DNA of 64,000 bases from Rhizobiales bacterium Ga0077537 (GTDB lineage Bacteria; Pseudomonadota; Alphaproteobacteria; Rhizobiales; Hyphomicrobiaceae), in contig LNEM01000025.1 of assembly GCA_001464955.1 (NCBI GenBank), forward strand, positions 62,001 to 126,000, read 5' to 3'. Made by a program: the position numbers and the translations under genes. This document shows, piece after piece, positions 9,494 through 18,115 of this stretch. The number at the start of each line of letters is the position of its first letter. The stretch's first letter is position 1. The notes under the pieces are model-generated. The model saw nothing but the letters and a program-made list of their open reading frames with translations. It was not told the origin of the DNA and did not search any database.

Positions 9494-9829
9494 CCCGGGC
9501 GTCTGGAGTGCGGGACGTATGCAGGAGCGGCTATCGGTCGACGCAGCGCTGACGCAGGCACGCCGCTTCCGGATCATGTCTGCAGCTGATGGAGTTCCGG
9601 CCGACCGGTGACCAGCACTGATGCGTGTGAATGACCGACCCCAGACGTTCGGCAATGCGGAAATTCGACTGTGGCGCGCAACGTAGTTCTCGAAAAGCAG
9701 ACATCGCATGCCGCATACATCAGCGCAGGAGCAAGCCAGCGAACAATGCGCCCGACGCCTTCCGCTCGTTTCAATCCGTGAGCCTCACGAATTCTCTTCG
9801 CGCACGGCTAGTCCCACGACGCATCGCGT
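9467..9829. other. Intergenic region between convergent genes
   Basis: 363 bases separating the SucA-like gene from the protease gene. Apart from the G-run repeat at its left end I see no gene, hairpin with T-run, or known repeat. Confidence 0.5.
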
Positions 9830-11254
9830 TCACTGGCAGGCCGGAAGTCCTGTGAACTGAACCAGGCCAAAGCCGTAGCTGTTGTCCCGACCGGGAGCGC
9901 CGAGGTCGCGCGCCGCCGCGCTGAGGGTGTCGAGGATGCGGGATGGTTCCACGCTCGCCAGGGCTTGGGCATAGGCAGCGGTCACGAAAGGCGCGGCGAA
10001 CGACGTTCCATCGACCTGCCGCAGGCTCCCGTTTGAGCCTGCAACGACGAGGCCGACGCCCGGGGCTGCGAACGCAATGTGCCGACCGCGAGCCGAAAGC
10101 CGGGATGGTCGGAGCCGGGTGTCGACGGCCGCAACCGCGACGACGCCATCGTAGCGAGCCGGATAGCCGAGCTTGTTGCCGCCGTCGGGGCGCCCCGCTG
10201 CGGCGACCACGGTCACGCCCTTCGCAAGGGTCGCCTCGATCGCGGTCTTCATCACGTCGTTGTCGGGTCCCGTCAGGCTCATGTTGATGAGACGCACGTT
10301 GGCACCAGTGAGCCAGTCGAGCGAGCGGACCAGGTCGAAGGTATCGGCAGCGCTCCGTGCGCCCTCACTGTGGAACGCGTCCGCTGCAAGTATCCGCGCA
10401 CCGTTCGCGAGACCGACAACCGGCGATCCGGGAAGTCCAGCGAGCAGGCTCACCACGCCGGTTCCGTGGTCGGCGTCCGACGCGAGGCGATCCGGGCTGC
10501 GTGTCGTCCGGGTCGTCACGAGCGCACCGGCGAGGCTCGGATGCGCGACATCGACCGCCGTATCGATGACGCCGATCGAGACGCCCGCCGTGCAACGTCC
10601 GGTCGCGGGAGTCCAGGCCGTCAGATCGAAGGCCTCGCACCGATCTCCGCAGGGGCGGCCTGCTGCGCTATAGGTTGTGAACCGTGAGCGGCGGTAGAGT
10701 GCGTTGGGAGCCGCTACAATACTGGGATCGAGCGCGCGCACTTGGCTCAAGGCCCGCCGGTCCGACGTGGAGCGGGGGACGGCCAGCCGTACGACGGATC
10801 GCCCGACGAGCGGCGACTCGAACTGGGCGCGCACGACGAAGCCACGGCCTTCGAGAGTAGCGATCTGCTGCGCCGATAGCCCGACCACGACGATTTCGCG
10901 GTCGCTCGGCCGTTCGGTTGCGCCAGCGACACCGCGATCGCGCGTCCGGCGCCGCGCCTTGCTGCGACCGCTACAGCTGCAACTCCTGAGAAAAAGAAAA
11001 GTCTGGCAACGGCACCTGCCCCCGCGACGTGCCGAACTGCGCCCAGGGCTCCAGGCGTCGAAGCCGCCGTCGCCACTCGAACCGGCGCCGGCTCCGCCTC
11101 CCCCACCAGCGCCACCACCACCGTCGCCCCCGTCTCCATCCCCATCGTCAGCCCAGGCCGGCGCGGCGAAGCGCAAGGCATCGTTCGGACCAATGGCCAG
11201 AAGGAACACAGCAAGAACAGCAATGCCCAAATGGCGTCCAATCAGCCTGACCAC
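9830..11254 (-). CDS. Secreted subtilisin-like (S8) serine protease
   Basis: 474 aa from a GTG at 11254, chosen because GGGAGG lies six bases upstream and it gives a normal signal peptide (MVRLIGRHLG, a hydrophobic stretch, then AAPAWA-DD). An ATG at 11356 would add 34 residues before the signal. A Gly/Asp-rich linker and an Arg/Cys-rich stretch (several CxC pairs) come next, then the S8 domain. Catalytic residues counted from GTG are Asp231 (VIDTAVD), His263 (DADHGTGV) and Ser418 (DGTSFAAP). It probably acts in the periplasm or outside. Divergent from an ECF sigma/anti-sigma operon, which suggests either a regulon member or a signal-processing protease. Confidence 0.88.
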   Translation of the reverse strand: MVRLIGRHLGIAVLAVFLLAIGPNDALRFAAPAWADDGDGDGGDGGGGAGGGGGAGAGSSGDGGFDAWSPGRSSARRGGRCRCQTFLFLRSCSCSGRSKARRRTRDRGVAGATERPSDREIVVVGLSAQQIATLEGRGFVVRAQFESPLVGRSVVRLAVPRSTSDRRALSQVRALDPSIVAAPNALYRRSRFTTYSAAGRPCGDRCEAFDLTAWTPATGRCTAGVSIGVIDTAVDVAHPSLAGALVTTRTTRSPDRLASDADHGTGVVSLLAGLPGSPVVGLANGARILAADAFHSEGARSAADTFDLVRSLDWLTGANVRLINMSLTGPDNDVMKTAIEATLAKGVTVVAAAGRPDGGNKLGYPARYDGVVAVAAVDTRLRPSRLSARGRHIAFAAPGVGLVVAGSNGSLRQVDGTSFAAPFVTAAYAQALASVEPSRILDTLSAAARDLGAPGRDNSYGFGLVQFTGLPACQ

Positions 11255-11396
11255 GACGTCGCCTCCCGATTTACCCAGAGCTGCAACGCGCCCACGCCAG
11301 CGTTGGATCGCCCCGCTTGCCGACTTCCTCTGAACGATAACGCCGTTTGCGGACATCTATTCCAGCGAGATGAAATTGCACTGCCTGCAAGACCAT

Positions 11397-11424
11397 GGAA
11401 TGAAACACGCCGCCGCACGTTTCA
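11397..11424 (+). promoter_or_regulatory. Candidate ECF-type promoter and inverted repeat
   Basis: GGAAT (11397-11401), 16 bases, then CGTT (11418-11421) resembles the GGAAC-N16-17-CGTT layout of alphaproteobacterial ECF/EcfG promoters, 32 bases ahead of the sigma gene. The same stretch holds the inverted repeat TGAAAC (11401-11406) / GTTTCA (11419-11424) with a 12-base spacer. It suggests autoregulation; the match is imperfect. Confidence 0.45.
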
Positions 11425-11452
11425 GCATGTAGTCGCAGCCTGGACCTAGCTC

Positions 11453-11977
11453 ATGGATGAAGACGTTCGCCAAGAGATGATCGCGTTGCTCCCGCGCCTG
11501 CGGCGGTTCGGGTACTCGCTGACCGGCTCCATGGACGAGGCTGACGACCTCGTACAGGGCGCCTGCGAGCGGGCCCTCTTGCGTCTGGACCAGTACGAAA
11601 GGGGATCTCGCCTCGACAGCTGGATGTTCCGCATCATGCAGACAACCTGGATCGATCGTCTTCGTGCGACCCGTCGGCGCGGCACCGTGAACGATCCCGA
11701 GATGATGGCGGCCGTGCCCTTCGACGCCCGCATCCACGAACAGACGGAGGCCCGCGCGGCCCTGGACATCGTGCGCGCGGAGATTGCCCTTCTGCCGGAA
11801 GATCAACGGTTGGTCCTCGCGCTCGTGACGGTCGATGGCATGTCCTACAAGGACGCTGCAGAGGTACTCGAAGTGCCGATCGGCACCATCATGAGCCGAC
11901 TATCCCGGGCACGAAAAAGACTGGGCGAAGCGCTGGAGCGGCCGAGGGCAGCACCGGCAAGGGAGTCGAGGGCCTGA
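11453..11977 (+). CDS. RNA polymerase sigma factor, ECF (sigma-70 family)
   Basis: 174 aa, a typical ECF length. Region 2 spans about residues 8-75 (EADDLVQGACERAL, then GSRLDSWMFRIMQTTWIDRLR, the -10 recognition helix). Region 4 spans about 105-160 (LPEDQRLVLALVTVDGMSYKDAAEVL, then PIGTIMSRLSRARKRL, the -35 reading helix). It directs transcription of an alternative regulon when released by an anti-sigma factor. Its stop is one base before the ATG of the next gene, so the two are co-translated. No strong Shine-Dalgarno precedes the ATG at 11453. A candidate autoregulatory promoter lies upstream. Confidence 0.93.
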   Translation: MDEDVRQEMIALLPRLRRFGYSLTGSMDEADDLVQGACERALLRLDQYERGSRLDSWMFRIMQTTWIDRLRATRRRGTVNDPEMMAAVPFDARIHEQTEARAALDIVRAEIALLPEDQRLVLALVTVDGMSYKDAAEVLEVPIGTIMSRLSRARKRLGEALERPRAAPARESRA

Positions 11978-11978
11978 G

Positions 11979-12752
11979 ATGCGACGCCTGGATGACGAGA
12001 TCCTGATGGCCTACGCCGACGGCGCCCTGTCCGAAGCCGATCGACGCCTTGTAGAAACCGAGATCGCCCGCGATCCGCAAGCGCGCCGTTTGATCACGGT
12101 GTACCGATCGACGACGGCTCTCGCCCGGCATGCTTTCGATGCGCCCGTCTGGTCCGAGCCACCGGGCCGGCTCGTCGCCTTGCTCAGCGCGAGACCTCGC
12201 CGCTCCCGCACGCTGCACGGCTGGCCCGTTTGGCTCGCCGGGAGCTATGGCTCCGGTGGCCTCGCCGCCCTCGGTTCGTTGGCTATTCTGGCGGTGCTCG
12301 CAAGCGCCGTCTGGCAGTTGGTCCCCGCAGGGCACGATGCTGCGCCCTCCGATGGCATGCCGGCCCAGGTGGCCGTCGGGCCTGTGCCGAGGCAGAGCGA
12401 ACTGGCTCGCATCCTCGATGGTCTGTCGGCCGACGCGAGCCATCGCCCCGACCGTCGCTTCAGTCTGGTCGCGACCTTGACCGACAAGTGGGGCAACACC
12501 TGCAAGGAGGTCGATGCCCACGGGCCGTCGCCTGATACCCCGCCGGCAGTCGTGCTCCTGGCCTGCCGCGCGGGGGCCGAGCAATGGACCGTGGTGGGGG
12601 CGATCGCTCCAGCCGTGGATCGCAACGGCTCCCGTCGCCAGTATTATGTCCGCTCGGAGGCGGATGCCCACGACGCGCTGTCAGGGGTACTGGCGATGAT
12701 CGGAGCAAAGCAGCGCGCCTCCGCCCTCAAACCCGAGACGACACAGCAATGA
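11979..12752 (+). CDS. Membrane anti-sigma factor-like protein (first paralogue)
   Basis: 257 aa. The cytoplasmic N-terminus LDDEILMAYADGALSEADRR has the anti-sigma (RsiW/ChrR-like) helical pattern, although no zinc His-Cys-Cys triad is visible. One transmembrane segment at about 88-114 (SGGLAALGSLAILAVLASAVW) leads to a periplasmic domain with two cysteines (GNTCKEVD and LLACRAG). Position one base after the sigma gene strongly suggests it holds that sigma factor at the membrane. It is clearly related to the next gene in both the N-terminal motif and the periplasmic domain (FSLVATLTDK against ISIVATFRDK). Confidence 0.82.
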   Translation: MRRLDDEILMAYADGALSEADRRLVETEIARDPQARRLITVYRSTTALARHAFDAPVWSEPPGRLVALLSARPRRSRTLHGWPVWLAGSYGSGGLAALGSLAILAVLASAVWQLVPAGHDAAPSDGMPAQVAVGPVPRQSELARILDGLSADASHRPDRRFSLVATLTDKWGNTCKEVDAHGPSPDTPPAVVLLACRAGAEQWTVVGAIAPAVDRNGSRRQYYVRSEADAHDALSGVLAMIGAKQRASALKPETTQQ

Positions 12753-13546
12753 CGCGGCCGACAGACGAAGAACTCATGGGTTATGCCGACGGTGTCCTCG
12801 ATGCCGCGTCCGAGGCTCGAGTAGCTGCTTACCTCGCGACGGACGCCGATGCGCGCGACCTCGTCGCCAGTTTCCGCAGGACGGCCGCACTTGCCCGGGA
12901 CGCCTACGCGCAGCCTCTCGACGAGACGCCTCCCAAGGCCCTGGTCGAGGCGATCCTCAAGGGAACCGGCAAGGCGCAGGGCGCTATAGGGGGCGCCACA
13001 CCGTCCGCTGGCAGCGCCGACGTCGTCGAGCTGCACGCGCGGCGGCCGCCGACACGCCTGCGCGAGAGCCTTCGTCTCCCGATCGCCGCGTCGCTGGCCC
13101 TCCTCGTCGGCATGGGCGGCGGCTACCTTCTGAGCCGCAGCGGTGGTCCCACAGGAACGGGCGAGGTGGCTCTCGGAGCCGTCGCTCCATCCGCGCCGCT
13201 CGCCGATGCGCTCGAGCATCGGCCGTCCGGCTCCAAGACTGGCCGGATCTCGATCGTCGCCACGTTCCGCGACAAGAACGATCGCCCCTGTCGTGAAATC
13301 GAGGTCTTGAGTGCGACCACGCCGCCCCGTCCCGAACTGGCGGGCGTGGCCTGCCGGAGCGGCAATGGTGGTTGGACCGTGGAGGGGGCGGTGCGCATTG
13401 CCATCGCGCCGCCGGCTGGAACTCAGTTCGAGCCATCCGGCGTACCGGAGAGCGATGCACTCTCTGGCCTTCTCGACATGCTCGGCGCCAAGCCCGTTCT
13501 CGCGCCGACCGACGAGAAAGCATTGATCGAGCGCCGCTGGAAGTAG
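12749..13546 (+). CDS. Membrane anti-sigma factor-like protein (second paralogue)
   Basis: 265 aa. The ATG at 12749 overlaps the previous stop as ATGA, so translation is coupled; an open frame extends upstream but would overlap its neighbour. N-terminal PTDEELMGYADGVLDAASEARV mirrors the first paralogue. One membrane helix lies at about 112-130 (LPIAASLALLVGMGGGYLLS). The periplasmic part keeps the two cysteines (DRPCREIE, GVACRSG) and the ending DALSGLLDMLGAK. Two membrane partners for one sigma factor are unusual: they may form a heteromer, sense different cues, or one may have a different role. Confidence 0.8.
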   Translation: MTRPTDEELMGYADGVLDAASEARVAAYLATDADARDLVASFRRTAALARDAYAQPLDETPPKALVEAILKGTGKAQGAIGGATPSAGSADVVELHARRPPTRLRESLRLPIAASLALLVGMGGGYLLSRSGGPTGTGEVALGAVAPSAPLADALEHRPSGSKTGRISIVATFRDKNDRPCREIEVLSATTPPRPELAGVACRSGNGGWTVEGAVRIAIAPPAGTQFEPSGVPESDALSGLLDMLGAKPVLAPTDEKALIERRWK

Positions 13547-13792
13547 GTCTCCCGAGGCCGGCCCGTCTCGACGCGCGCGAACCCCGATCGCCCGCGCCGC
13601 GAGACCTATGACGCATTTGTGTCAACCATCGCCCAAGAGCGAAAAAAATCTGAGTCTCTGGATCGGAATAGGTCGCGCGGACGGTCGTTCTCTTGCCAGA
13701 CCGTCGACGCACCGGACCAACGCCCGCCACAACGCGGCGGGGGTCTGCGCGTCGGCGGTACTCGGGAGATCAACAGCATCGGAGTTCAGAAG

Positions 13793-14896
13793 ATGGCATT
13801 CGACCTGATCCGCACGAGCGACGTCACACCTGTCAGCCGAGAGCGCCTCATGGCCGCGAAACGCGGCTTCACGACACGGCGCGTCAAGTTGGATGACGCA
13901 CGAACGTTGGTCGCCGGATCTGCGGCACCGAGAATTGGTGACCTCGTGCTCGCAGTCGTCGAGAAAATCGGCAGTCACGCGAAAATCGAACTGCCGAGCG
14001 GGCGCCGCGCGCAGCTTTCCGTCGGAGACGAGATCATCGTCGCTTACGGCAACCGCTACGCGCCCGATCAGTTCGAGGCTCTGATCGGCGAAAACCTCGA
14101 CACGTGTCACCTGGTGGCTGCCGGCGGTGTCGCCTCCACCAAGGTCGCCAAGCATGAGGCGATGGCCAGCCCGACGCGCATCACGCCGGTTGGGCTTCTG
14201 GCCGGCGAGACGGGCGAACGTCTCAATCTGTCGAATTACGCCGTGTCTCTCGACACGCGTCGCCGCCCGATCAAGGTCGTCTACGTCGCCGGCACGTCCA
14301 TGAACGCGGGAAAGACCATGACGGCGGCGGGCCTCGTCTATGCGTTGGCCAAGGCCGGACACAAGGTTGCAGGCATCAAGTCGACGGGAACCGGTGCCGG
14401 TGGCGACCTCTGGCTCATGTCGGACATGGGAGCCCATGCCGTTCTGGACTTCACGGATGCCGGCTTGCCCAGCACCTATCTCGCGCCCGTCGACCAGATC
14501 GAACGGACCGTGCTCGGCCTCATCGGACATGCGGCTGATCAGGGCTGCGACGTCGCTGTCGTCGAGGTGGCGGATGGCCTCCAGCACGAGGAGACGGCCA
14601 CGCTGTTGCGCTCGGCTGCCATTCGCGAAGCGGCCGTGGGCATCGTGTTCGCCGCCAACGATGCGCTCGGCGCTAAGGCCGGCCTCAGGGTCCTCGAGGA
14701 GTGGGACTACCGCGTGCTGGCACTCAGCGGACAGCTGACGCGCTCGCCACTCGCCATGCGTGAGGCTGCCCGGTCGACGGGCATGTCCGTCGTCACGCTG
14801 GCCGAGATCCAGGCGGGCTGCCTGACCAGCTCCATCCTGGCGCCGGCCACCTACGGGGCTTCGGCCTTCCTGGCCGCCGGCCTCGAGGCGGCGTGA
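13793..14896 (+). CDS. P-loop NTPase of unknown function
   Basis: 367 aa from ATG 13793. The N-terminal part (about 1-155) looks beta-rich, with AAPRIGDLVLAVVEKIGSHA and LPSGRRAQLSVGDEIIVAYG. The C-terminal part is an ATPase/GTPase of the SIMIBI type (BioD/MobB/DUF1611-like): YVAGTSMNAGKTMTAAGLVYAL holds the Walker A, followed by GIKSTGTGAGGD and DVAVVEVADGLQHEE (Walker B-like). I do not recognise a specific family. It starts an operon: its stop overlaps the GTG of the secretion ATPase (GTGA). The function is probably tied to export or to preparing the exported product, which is inference from position. Confidence 0.72.
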   Translation: MAFDLIRTSDVTPVSRERLMAAKRGFTTRRVKLDDARTLVAGSAAPRIGDLVLAVVEKIGSHAKIELPSGRRAQLSVGDEIIVAYGNRYAPDQFEALIGENLDTCHLVAAGGVASTKVAKHEAMASPTRITPVGLLAGETGERLNLSNYAVSLDTRRRPIKVVYVAGTSMNAGKTMTAAGLVYALAKAGHKVAGIKSTGTGAGGDLWLMSDMGAHAVLDFTDAGLPSTYLAPVDQIERTVLGLIGHAADQGCDVAVVEVADGLQHEETATLLRSAAIREAAVGIVFAANDALGAKAGLRVLEEWDYRVLALSGQLTRSPLAMREAARSTGMSVVTLAEIQAGCLTSSILAPATYGASAFLAAGLEAA

Positions 14897-16782
14897 CGCC
14901 GCGACCCTCGCCTCATCGCTCCGGAAAACCCAATCTTATGTCCTGGATCGAACTCACGAGCCTCCGCATGCCCGCGCGCATGCGGGGGAGCACCGATGCG
15001 TCGACCGAAAGCCGCCCTCCGTCAGATGCGGGGGCGGCCGACAATCGGGCGCGCCGGGCGGCGACGCGACCACGGTCGCTCGCCATTCGGGAGGCATGGC
15101 GGCGGTCGCGCAGCGGGATCGCGATCGTCCTGCTGCTCACGTGCTTTCTCAATGTCCTGAAATTGACCCTTCCTCTCTACATTTTCCAGCTCCTCGACCG
15201 GGTCATCGCGAGCCGGAGCGTCGATACGCTCCTGCTGCTCACTGCGATCACCGTGTTCGCGATGCTCGCCGCATCGCTGGCCGAGTTCTTGCGCCGTTCC
15301 ATGCTCGGCCATTGGGGCACCTGGATTGTCGAGCATTTCGGCCGGCAATTGTTTATCGGCAGCATTGATCGGCGTCGGGCTCGCCGACCCGGCAAGGCGC
15401 TGGACGACCTCGCCACGGCGAGCGGCTTTGTCTCGACTTCGGCGCTGTCCACCTGGCTCGATGCATTGTTCGCGCCTGCCTTTCTCTTCATCGTCTATCT
15501 CATTCATCCGCTGCTCGCAGGCATCGTGCTGACCGGCATGCTCGTCATGTTGAGCCTCGGCATCGCCAACGAGACCCTGACACGCCCGATCCGGGCCGAA
15601 ATGAGAAAGGCCCGCCGCCGCAGCGAGGGCTGGCTACTGGCCGCCGAACAACAGCTGGAGACGGTATCCGGGCTCAGCATCGGTGAGCGCCTCGCCGACC
15701 GCTGGCATGCGAGCATCGCGCGGCGCGGCGCCGAACAACGCATCTCGCGGACGACGGCAGCGGCAATCGGCGAGGCCATGCGTTTCAGCGAAGCGGCGCA
15801 GCGCATTGCCTGCTACGGCGTCGGTGTGTGGCTCGCCATCGATGGCGCGCTGAGCGTGGGGGGTATCATCGCCGGCGCGGTTCTCGGTCGGATCGGCACA
15901 TCTGCCGTCAGACGTGCCATGGCGCATTGGCGCGATCTCGTTCTGGCCAACAGAGCCTACAAGCGGATCAAGCGACGCCTCGATGCCCGGCGCACGCAGA
16001 CCCATGCCGTGCGCGATCCCGATGCCAAGCTATCGCTTCATCTCGATCAGGTGACGTTCACGCATAACGCATGGTCACAACCCCTCTTCCGGCAGCTGGA
16101 CCTCAAGGTCGAGCCAGGAGAACTGCTGTGCATCATCGGTCCGTCCGGATCGGGCAAAACGACACTCGCTCGCCTGATCGCCGGCGTGGCCGAGCCGACG
16201 ATGGGGACGATCCGTCTGGGCGGCCTCGACATAACCCGCTTCTCATCGTCGGAGCGTCAGGCGCTGCTGGGATACCTTCCACAAGCCATCGGCCTGCTCG
16301 ATGGCACCATCGCCGAAAACATCGCGAGCCTCCGCAGCCTCGATGCCCGCAGGATCGTGGACGCGGCCCGGCTCGCCGGCATCCACGAGGTGATCGAAGC
16401 GTTGCCGCAGGGTTACGAGACAAGGATCGGTTCACAAAAGAGCCCACTCTCCGGGGGCGAGCTGCGTCGTCTGGCGCTGGCCCGCGCCATCTACGGCAAG
16501 CCGCGGCTGATCGTGCTCGATGAACCCGAGACCAACCTCGATCCCGATCTCGTCGAGCATCTGACGCGATCCATCGAAGAGTTGCGAGCCAGCGGTTCGG
16601 CTGTCGTCGTCACGTCTCAGCTGACGCTGCTCTCCCGGATGGCGAGTGTCTCGATCCTGCTTTCGCGGACCGCGCCGTCTCAGATCATCGTCGGGACACT
16701 CGACGGTAATTGCATTTCATCGTCCGTCGAGGAAGAGCGCCTGCATTCGCACTTTCCGGAACAGACCGGACCACTGACTTAG
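14893..16782 (+). CDS. Type I secretion ABC transporter, permease/ATPase
   Basis: 629 aa from GTG 14893 (GTGA overlap with the upstream gene); ATG 14938 is an alternative. A soluble N-terminus of about 70 residues precedes membrane helices (GIAIVLLLTCFLNVL and several more to about 315). The ATPase domain has Walker A GPSGSGKTTLARL, the Q-loop region LGYLPQAIGLLDGTIAENI, signature LSGGELRRLALARA and Walker B RLIVLDEPE. It resembles the PrtD/PrsD family that exports proteins without cleavable signals through a trans-envelope channel. No peptidase C39 domain is present. The adaptor gene follows 10 bases later; no TolC-like gene or RTX substrate is in the window. Confidence 0.92.
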   Translation: MTPRPSPHRSGKPNLMSWIELTSLRMPARMRGSTDASTESRPPSDAGAADNRARRAATRPRSLAIREAWRRSRSGIAIVLLLTCFLNVLKLTLPLYIFQLLDRVIASRSVDTLLLLTAITVFAMLAASLAEFLRRSMLGHWGTWIVEHFGRQLFIGSIDRRRARRPGKALDDLATASGFVSTSALSTWLDALFAPAFLFIVYLIHPLLAGIVLTGMLVMLSLGIANETLTRPIRAEMRKARRRSEGWLLAAEQQLETVSGLSIGERLADRWHASIARRGAEQRISRTTAAAIGEAMRFSEAAQRIACYGVGVWLAIDGALSVGGIIAGAVLGRIGTSAVRRAMAHWRDLVLANRAYKRIKRRLDARRTQTHAVRDPDAKLSLHLDQVTFTHNAWSQPLFRQLDLKVEPGELLCIIGPSGSGKTTLARLIAGVAEPTMGTIRLGGLDITRFSSSERQALLGYLPQAIGLLDGTIAENIASLRSLDARRIVDAARLAGIHEVIEALPQGYETRIGSQKSPLSGGELRRLALARAIYGKPRLIVLDEPETNLDPDLVEHLTRSIEELRASGSAVVVTSQLTLLSRMASVSILLSRTAPSQIIVGTLDGNCISSSVEEERLHSHFPEQTGPLT

Positions 16783-16792
16783 TGGAGACGTC

Positions 16793-18115
16793 ATGAGCAA
16801 GAAAAAAGCCAACGCGCTCGACGCAGCATCGATGCCGTTCTCCCGGTTTCACATTTTGGCCGGTACCGGCCTCGTGGTGACCTTCACGGCAACTATGGCT
16901 GTCTGGAGCAGCCTTGCGGCGCTCGGCAGCGCGGTCGTGGCCCCCGGCCTGGTCAGCGTCGAGACCCATCGCAAGGCGGTTCAGCATCTGGAGGGGGGCA
17001 TCGTCGGGCGCATCCACGTCAAGGACGGCTCGCGCGTTGCGCGCGGTGACCTCCTTGTCGAACTCAAGAACGTCGCGAGCAAGTCCAACGTCGAGAGACT
17101 TAAGTCCCAGTTCTACGAGGCGCTCGCCGGCGCCGCTCGGCTGACAGCCGAAAGGGATGGATTGCAGGAGATCGTATTCCCCGACAGCCTCGTTGCCATC
17201 GCGGCCGACGAGCCGGTCGCTCGCTCCGCCATGGCCGCGCAAGTCAGGATATTCGACAGCCGACGCGACCTCACTGGCCAGAAGCTCTCCGTCCTCGACA
17301 AGCGCATCGATCGCCTTCAGGAGGAACGCAACGGACTGCGACGCCAGATCGAGGCCGTCGAGGCACAGTTCGCACTGAACACCAATGAGATGACGGATGC
17401 CACACAGCTGTTCGAGAAGCAGCTGATCCGCAAGTCCAGGCTGACCGACGTCCAGCGAAGCCGGGCACAGCTCGAAGAGCGCCGCAGCGCGCTCCAGTCG
17501 TCACTGGCCCAGACGGACCAGCAGATGACCGAGATGGAACTGCGAAAGTCCGAGTTGCTGTCGAGCACGCTGACGTCCGTGGTCGAGGAGATCCGCGCCC
17601 GACAGGCCCGGGCGCATGAGTTGTCCCGCGAACTGGTCGCAGCACAGGACATGCTGCAGCGGACGCGCATCGAGGCCCCGATCGAAGGTACGGTTGTCGG
17701 GCTGCAGATCCATTCGCGCGACGGCGTCATTGCGCCCGGGCAGACCTTGATGGAGATCGTCCCCTTGAGCGACGATCTGGTCGTCGATGCGCGCGTACGT
17801 CCCGAGGACATCGAGGATGTGCAGACAGGCCTCGAAGCGCGGGTGGTGCTCAACACGTTGAGCCGAAAATTCAGCCAGCCACTGAGCGGCAAGATCACAC
17901 AGGTATCGGCCGATCGGTTGATCGACAAGCTGACAGGCCGGCCACACTACAATGTCCGCGTGTCGCTCGATCCGGCGTCACTACAGCCCGGCGAGACGAA
18001 GCTGCTGGCCGGCATGTCCGCCGATGTGTTCATCCGCACCAGCGACCGAACGCCCTTTGCCTATCTGACGGCCCCTCTCGTTCGGACGTTTCATCGCGGA
18101 ATGCGCGAGAGATGA
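16793..18115 (+). CDS. HlyD-family type I secretion periplasmic adaptor
   Basis: 440 aa. Start at 16793 behind GGAG. One N-terminal membrane helix (about 20-45), the lipoyl half-motif LVSVETHRKAVQHLEGGIV, a long coiled coil (about 95-290), then the second lipoyl half RIEAPIEGTVVGLQIHSRDGVI and the beta-barrel ending GMSADVFIRTSDRTPFAYLTAPL, typical of PrtE/PrsE-type membrane fusion proteins. It bridges the ABC transporter to an outer-membrane channel. Its TGA overlaps the ATG of the hydrolase gene (ATGA), so all four genes from 13793 to 19065 form one translationally coupled operon. Confidence 0.93.
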   Translation: MSKKKANALDAASMPFSRFHILAGTGLVVTFTATMAVWSSLAALGSAVVAPGLVSVETHRKAVQHLEGGIVGRIHVKDGSRVARGDLLVELKNVASKSNVERLKSQFYEALAGAARLTAERDGLQEIVFPDSLVAIAADEPVARSAMAAQVRIFDSRRDLTGQKLSVLDKRIDRLQEERNGLRRQIEAVEAQFALNTNEMTDATQLFEKQLIRKSRLTDVQRSRAQLEERRSALQSSLAQTDQQMTEMELRKSELLSSTLTSVVEEIRARQARAHELSRELVAAQDMLQRTRIEAPIEGTVVGLQIHSRDGVIAPGQTLMEIVPLSDDLVVDARVRPEDIEDVQTGLEARVVLNTLSRKFSQPLSGKITQVSADRLIDKLTGRPHYNVRVSLDPASLQPGETKLLAGMSADVFIRTSDRTPFAYLTAPLVRTFHRGMRER

